DNA of 64,000 nt, taken from NCBI GenBank assembly GCA_965234335.1, contig OZ248437.1, forward strand, positions 1 to 64,000. Reading direction: 5' to 3'. Shown in pieces: positions 60,672 through 64,000 of the stretch. Made by a program: the position numbers and the translations under genes. Within the stretch, counting starts at the first letter, position 1. Every line of letters begins with the position of its first letter. The notes beneath the pieces are model-generated. The model was not told the origin of the DNA and made no database searches. It saw only the letters and a list, made by a program, of their open reading frames with translations. Source of the DNA: Leadbetterella lacustris. Lineage in GTDB: Bacteria; Bacteroidota; Bacteroidia; Cytophagales; Spirosomataceae.

Positions 60672-61916
60672 TCAATCAAATTCTTTTCTTAGAATATCCA
60701 ATACTTCGTCAACAGTTTCTTCTTCAAGTTCTGTTCTTCTCACAAGGTCGGCTTTTCCTATAGTCAATACAGACTTGGCGGTATCCAATCCGATTTTTCG
60801 GAATTCCAATAATATCCACTCGTCTATTTCGTCAGTGAATTCCATCAAGTCCACGTCTTCTTCTTCTACAATACCTTCGATGTCTCTGAAAACGTCTATT
60901 TCTAACCCGATTAATTTCGAGGCTAATTTTATATTTAGTCCACCCTTACCGATAGCAAGAGAGACCTGGTCAGGCTTCAAAAACACTGAAACTCTTTCGT
61001 TGTTTTCGTTGATTCTGATATTACTAATTTTCGCAGGGCTTAATGACCTAGAAATTAACAAGTTGGTATTGTCAGTCCATTGGATGACGTCAATATTCTC
61101 GTTTTCAAGTTCTCTCACTATAGAGTGAATTCTTGATCCTTTCATACCCACACAAGCACCTACTGGATCTATTCTATCGTCAAAAGATTCTACTGCAACT
61201 TTGGCTCTTTCACCTGGCTCTCGTACTATTTTACGGATTGAAATCACACCGTCTTGAATTTCAGGGATTTCCAATTCAAATAAACGCTCTAAGAAAACAG
61301 GCGAGGTTCTTGAAAGTGTAAGTTTAGGATTTCCGTTGTTGATTTCTACTTTGTGTATGATGGCTCTTATGCTCGTACCTTTTCGGAATCTATCTTTTGG
61401 TATTTGTTCACCTTTTGGAAGCGAAAGCTCGTTGCCTTCTTCGTCCATACAAATCACTTCTTTGCCTAAAATCTGGTAAACATCAACCGTTACCAATTCG
61501 CCAACTTGATCTTTGTATTGATCAAAAAGCATTTCTTTTTCTAGGTCTTTAACTTTTTGAATCAAAGTCTGACGAGCAGTTTGAACAATTCTTCTTCCGA
61601 AGTCTTCGATTTTAACCTCTTCAGCTACTTCTTCGCCAATCTCAAAATCAGGTTCTATTTTTTTTGCCTCGGTTAAAGGTATTTTGTCGGTATCCCAAAT
61701 ATCCTCTGAGTTATCGTCAACTATTTCTCTTGTTCTCCACATCTCTAAGTCACCACTTTCGGCGTTTAGGATAATGTCAAAGTTGTGGTCGTCGCCATAA
61801 GCCTTGCGTATCATGGTTCTCAGCACATCCTCAAGGATGGCTATCATGGTTGGCCTGTCGATGTTTTTTTCTCTTGCAAACTCAGCAAACGATTCAATTA
61901 AATCTCCACTATGCAT
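60672..61916 (-). CDS. nusA: Transcription termination/antitermination factor NusA
   Basis: NusA binds RNA polymerase and nascent RNA, modulating pausing, intrinsic termination and antitermination. The 414-aa form has the N-terminal domain, S1 domain (about 130-200, LVTVDVYQILGKEVICMDEEG), and two KH domains (about 225-345; VGACVGMKGSRIHSIVREL, VSLAIGKGGLNIKLASKL). A short acidic C-terminal tail replaces the acidic repeats of E. coli NusA, as usual in Bacteroidota. The gene lies 13 bp after rimP. A terminator-like hairpin in the operon leader could allow NusA feedback. Confidence 0.96.
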   Translation of the reverse strand: MHSGDLIESFAEFAREKNIDRPTMIAILEDVLRTMIRKAYGDDHNFDIILNAESGDLEMWRTREIVDDNSEDIWDTDKIPLTEAKKIEPDFEIGEEVAEEVKIEDFGRRIVQTARQTLIQKVKDLEKEMLFDQYKDQVGELVTVDVYQILGKEVICMDEEGNELSLPKGEQIPKDRFRKGTSIRAIIHKVEINNGNPKLTLSRTSPVFLERLFELEIPEIQDGVISIRKIVREPGERAKVAVESFDDRIDPVGACVGMKGSRIHSIVRELENENIDVIQWTDNTNLLISRSLSPAKISNIRINENNERVSVFLKPDQVSLAIGKGGLNIKLASKLIGLEIDVFRDIEGIVEEEDVDLMEFTDEIDEWILLEFRKIGLDTAKSVLTIGKADLVRRTELEEETVDEVLDILRKEFD

Positions 61917-61929
61917 ACGTGTCTATGTT

Positions 61930-62385
61930 TTATTTAAATGAAATGACAACTTTGGCTTCTTTGATTTTCTCAATCAATAAAGTTACCGTTTCAGGTTTTA
62001 TTTTCTTTTTTGCTTCGGGTTCTAGGGTTATTTTACCTTCTGAAACTTTGGTAAGCGTTCCTTTTATCTCGTTTAAGTCGTCTAAGGTCACTTTTAAAGT
62101 TCTACCGATATTTTTTGTGTATTGTCTTTCAAAATTCAGCGGACTATCTGCTCCCGGTGATGAGACTTCCAGAACAAAGGCTACGTCGATGATTTCCTCT
62201 AATTCACTACCTAATTTGCGACTCACCTCACCACATTCATCTATAGAGATGCCTTCATCTGAATCAATAAATACTGTTATTTTTTTTCTGATTTTGGAGT
62301 CTGAAACAACAACATCAACCAAATAAAAATCCGTATTGGAAATTATTTCGTCTAAAAATTTAATTACCGCTTCTCTAAGAGCCAT
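61930..62385 (-). CDS. rimP: Ribosome maturation factor RimP
   Basis: RimP is needed for 30S subunit assembly. The 151-aa protein has the N-terminal alpha/beta domain (VSDSKIRKKITVFIDSDEG) with the conserved CGEVSRKLG and FVLEVSSPGADSPL motifs and a C-terminal SH3-like domain (IGRTLKVTLDDLN and LTKVSEGKITLEPE). It is the first gene of rimP-nusA-infB. Its leader (about 70 nt) contains a terminator-like hairpin between the putative promoter and the ATG. Confidence 0.95.
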   Translation of the reverse strand: MALREAVIKFLDEIISNTDFYLVDVVVSDSKIRKKITVFIDSDEGISIDECGEVSRKLGSELEEIIDVAFVLEVSSPGADSPLNFERQYTKNIGRTLKVTLDDLNEIKGTLTKVSEGKITLEPEAKKKIKPETVTLLIEKIKEAKVVISFK

Positions 62386-62418
62386 CTAAATACTTACAAA
62401 TCTATGTTGATTACCAAC

Positions 62419-62441
62419 AAAAAAGGAGGTTTTATACCCCC
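62419..62441 (-). terminator. Possible attenuator hairpin in the rimP-nusA-infB leader
   Basis: On the - strand GGGGGT pairs with ACCTCC (one G.U) around a 5-nt loop and is followed by six T. It lies after the putative promoter and 34 bp before the rimP ATG, so it would stop the operon transcript unless read through. Confidence 0.55.
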
Positions 62442-62459
62442 TAATTCTTCTATTCGATG

Positions 62460-62467
62460 CAAAATTA
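62460..62467 (-). promoter_or_regulatory. -7 promoter element (TAATTTTG on - strand) of rimP-nusA-infB
   Basis: CAAAATTA on the + strand reads TAATTTTG. Transcription would start near 62453, about 68 nt before rimP, upstream of the hairpin at 62419-62441. No clear -33 element is seen. Confidence 0.5.
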
Positions 62468-62784
62468 GTCTATTTTTTGTAAATTTCTATGCATTGTTTA
62501 AAAAAACAATTTAAAATATCGCTTTTGTATTGAAGCATTTATGAAACTTGAAATTGTGGATTTTGGTTTTTCGCCATACATTTTTTCGTTTCCTTAAAAT
62601 TTAGCTTTTTACTCTAAAAAAATGCGTCTACAATAATTAACTTTTCTTGGTTTTTTTAAGTTATATCGTTAGAATAATCTTTTAAATAAAAGACTTTGAT
62701 TTAAAAACTGTGTTTTTCTCAGGTCTCTTTTCCTATTTTCACACACTTTGGCTATAATTGCAATATTATTAATTATTTTACTTT

Positions 62785-63876
62785 TTGAGCATACTCAATT
62801 TTATTAAAAAATTCTTTTTTCTGATCAATATCGCTTTTGGTCTCTACTCTCTTTTGGTGTATCAATTGGTTTTGTCAGCTGACATTAAACATTGGCTTGC
62901 GGGATTTTTAATGCTCACTTTTCCTTTGGTGCTTGTTGGTCATTTGTTTTTTATGTTGGTTTGGGTTTTGGGAAAGTCTGCGAAAGCTCTGCTTTCTTTG
63001 TTTATTTTGTTGATTACTTATTCGATTCTCGATAGAACTCTTAAAATTAACCCACCTGACATAAAACCCAATCCTCCTTTTACGTTTTCGTTGCTGAGTT
63101 ATAACCTGATGTATGGCGACTATCACCAGTTTGTGACGGGCACCAATACGAAAACTGCCGTGGGGCTTTCAAATCTGATGGATACTTTAACGTCTGATGT
63201 TAAGTGTTTTCAGGAAATGTACAATACCGAAAAATATCATGAGTTTGATTTGCTCAGGAGGATTTCAAAGCGTAACGCCTATTATGTTTACATGCATTCA
63301 AATACCGAGAACGATAAGGGGCAGGGAGCTATCGGCTTAGCTATTTTTAGTCGGTTTCCGATAATTTCAAAAAAGGAATTGTATTGGCCACCTAACAACA
63401 ACGGAATGCTGTCTGCTGATATTGTTGTTGGCAATGACACCATTCGGGTAATAAATGCCCAACTGAAATCTATGGGTATAAGAGTACAGAGGATTTTGAA
63501 AAAGGATAATAAAATAGACAGAATGGAAACGCGAAACGTACTCAGTAAGCTCAAGGTAGGTTTTGAGGATAGAGGCTTGCAGGTGAATTTGTTGGAAAAT
63601 TGGATATCAGAAAGCCCGTATCCTGTGATATTAGCGGGTGATTTTAATGAATTGCCCTATGGATATGCTTATGGTAGAATACGGAAAAAACTCCATAATG
63701 CTTTTGAAGAAACAGGTTTTGGTTTTGGCTTTACCTATCACAAGGTCTTAAGTTTTTTGAGGATTGATAATCAGTTTTTTGATGATAAGTATATAAAGAA
63801 TATTGATTTTCTGACAATGTCCAACGTTCCTTTTTCAGATCATTATCCTATAAAAGCCTGGTATTTAATGAAATGA
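62785..63876 (+). CDS. Membrane-anchored endonuclease/exonuclease/phosphatase family protein
   Basis: This is a 363-aa protein with three N-terminal transmembrane segments (first 85 residues) followed by an EEP domain. Motifs: LLSYNLMYGDY (Asn ligand), CFQEMYN (Glu), LAGDFNELPYG (Asp/Asn pair) and FSDHYPIKAWY (Asp-His). The catalytic domain should face the periplasm. Bacteroidota carry several such proteins, whose substrates (nucleic acid, phospholipid or sugar phosphates) are not known. Initiation appears to be TTG at 62785. The next gene begins 13 bp after its stop. Confidence 0.85.
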   Translation: MSILNFIKKFFFLINIAFGLYSLLVYQLVLSADIKHWLAGFLMLTFPLVLVGHLFFMLVWVLGKSAKALLSLFILLITYSILDRTLKINPPDIKPNPPFTFSLLSYNLMYGDYHQFVTGTNTKTAVGLSNLMDTLTSDVKCFQEMYNTEKYHEFDLLRRISKRNAYYVYMHSNTENDKGQGAIGLAIFSRFPIISKKELYWPPNNNGMLSADIVVGNDTIRVINAQLKSMGIRVQRILKKDNKIDRMETRNVLSKLKVGFEDRGLQVNLLENWISESPYPVILAGDFNELPYGYAYGRIRKKLHNAFEETGFGFGFTYHKVLSFLRIDNQFFDDKYIKNIDFLTMSNVPFSDHYPIKAWYLMK

Positions 63877-63889
63877 TATTTTTTTAGAA

Positions 63890-64000
63890 ATGAAAAGAGT
63901 TCAAAGTATAGATTTCGCCAGAGGTTTGGTGATGGTTATCATGGCTTTGGATCATGTAAGAGATTTGATGCACACAGGTGCATTTACGCAAGATCCGACT
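63890..64000 (+). CDS. DUF1624-like membrane protein, N-terminal fragment
   Basis: The window ends after 37 codons. The visible part, KRVQSIDFARGLVMVIMALD followed by HVRDLMH, is the characteristic first transmembrane segment of the DUF1624/heparan-alpha-glucosaminide acetyltransferase-like family, membrane acyltransferases. It starts 13 bp after the EEP-domain gene and is probably co-transcribed with it. Partial only because of the window edge. Confidence 0.75.
   Translation, partial: MKRVQSIDFARGLVMVIMALDHVRDLMHTGAFTQDPT

Larger units (their letters stand above)
62386..62784. other. Intergenic region between divergent rimP and endonuclease-like genes
   Basis: This gap holds the rimP promoter (62460-62467) and its leader hairpin (62419-62441). 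The remainder, 62468-62784, is AT-rich and contains no gene. TATAATTG near 62752 is a near-match to a -7 element for the rightward gene. Confidence 0.5.

Overview
The window looks like chromosomal DNA from a member of the Bacteroidota, most likely a Cytophagales-type bacterium. The base composition is AT-rich, promoters carry the Bacteroidota -7 motif TAnnTTTG, and many genes belong to families typical of the phylum: GSCFA, DUF3109, DUF2452, DUF1460, capsule-assembly Wzi, LytTR two-component pairs, and RNase H with an N-terminal hybrid-binding domain. Several genes start with TTG or GTG, and several TAnnTTTG boxes lie only 6-20 nt upstream of the chosen start codon. This species assignment is inference from gene content, not a database match.

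Layout. 0-6.8 kb: a sialidase with a damaged C-terminus, XerD-type recombinase, OsmC, aminopeptidase P, a subtilisin-like protease, a DUF1460 amidase-like protein and an Lrp regulator. 6.9-7.4 kb: a discrete non-coding RNA unit with its own promoter and terminator, whose ends fold like a tRNA. 7.4-15.5 kb: DUF819 membrane protein, Wzi-like porin, LepA, pyruvate dehydrogenase E2, HslV and an XRE regulator. 15.4-26.5 kb: MenE, a Rieske protein, an EVE protein, a secreted protein followed by a heavily decayed paralogue, a TPR lipoprotein, thrS-infC without rpmI-rplT, and a DJ-1/PfpI protein.

26.5-36.8 kb is the accessory-looking stretch. It holds a SOUL protein, a DinB-like protein, a REP-associated (Y1) transposase bracketed by hairpin repeats that also occur as solo and decayed copies nearby, and a four-gene overlapping operon (small secreted protein, CPBP protease, LytS-like kinase, LytTR regulator). 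Two aldo/keto reductases follow, then a toxin-antitoxin pair whose YoeB-type toxin is dead, then RarA.

36.7-64 kb is mostly housekeeping: glycosyltransferase, tRNA methyltransferase, RNase HI, an enlarged D-Ala-D-Ala ligase-like ATP-grasp protein, NFU and Mrp Fe-S proteins, an IlvD/Edd dehydratase, a DUF937/OmpA-like fusion, an NrtR-like Nudix regulator, an ABC ATPase, HPRT, an ATL DNA-repair protein, a LysM lytic transglycosylase and the rimP-nusA-infB operon with a possible leader attenuator. The window ends inside a DUF1624-like membrane acyltransferase gene.

The most unusual items are the 170-nt tRNA-like RNA at 7018-7187, the REP/RAYT family around 28-29 kb, the decayed YoeB module, the paralogue pseudogene whose four in-frame stops are all TAG, and the enlarged ATP-grasp ligase. 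I could run no searches; family names come from motifs and recognition of the protein sequences.
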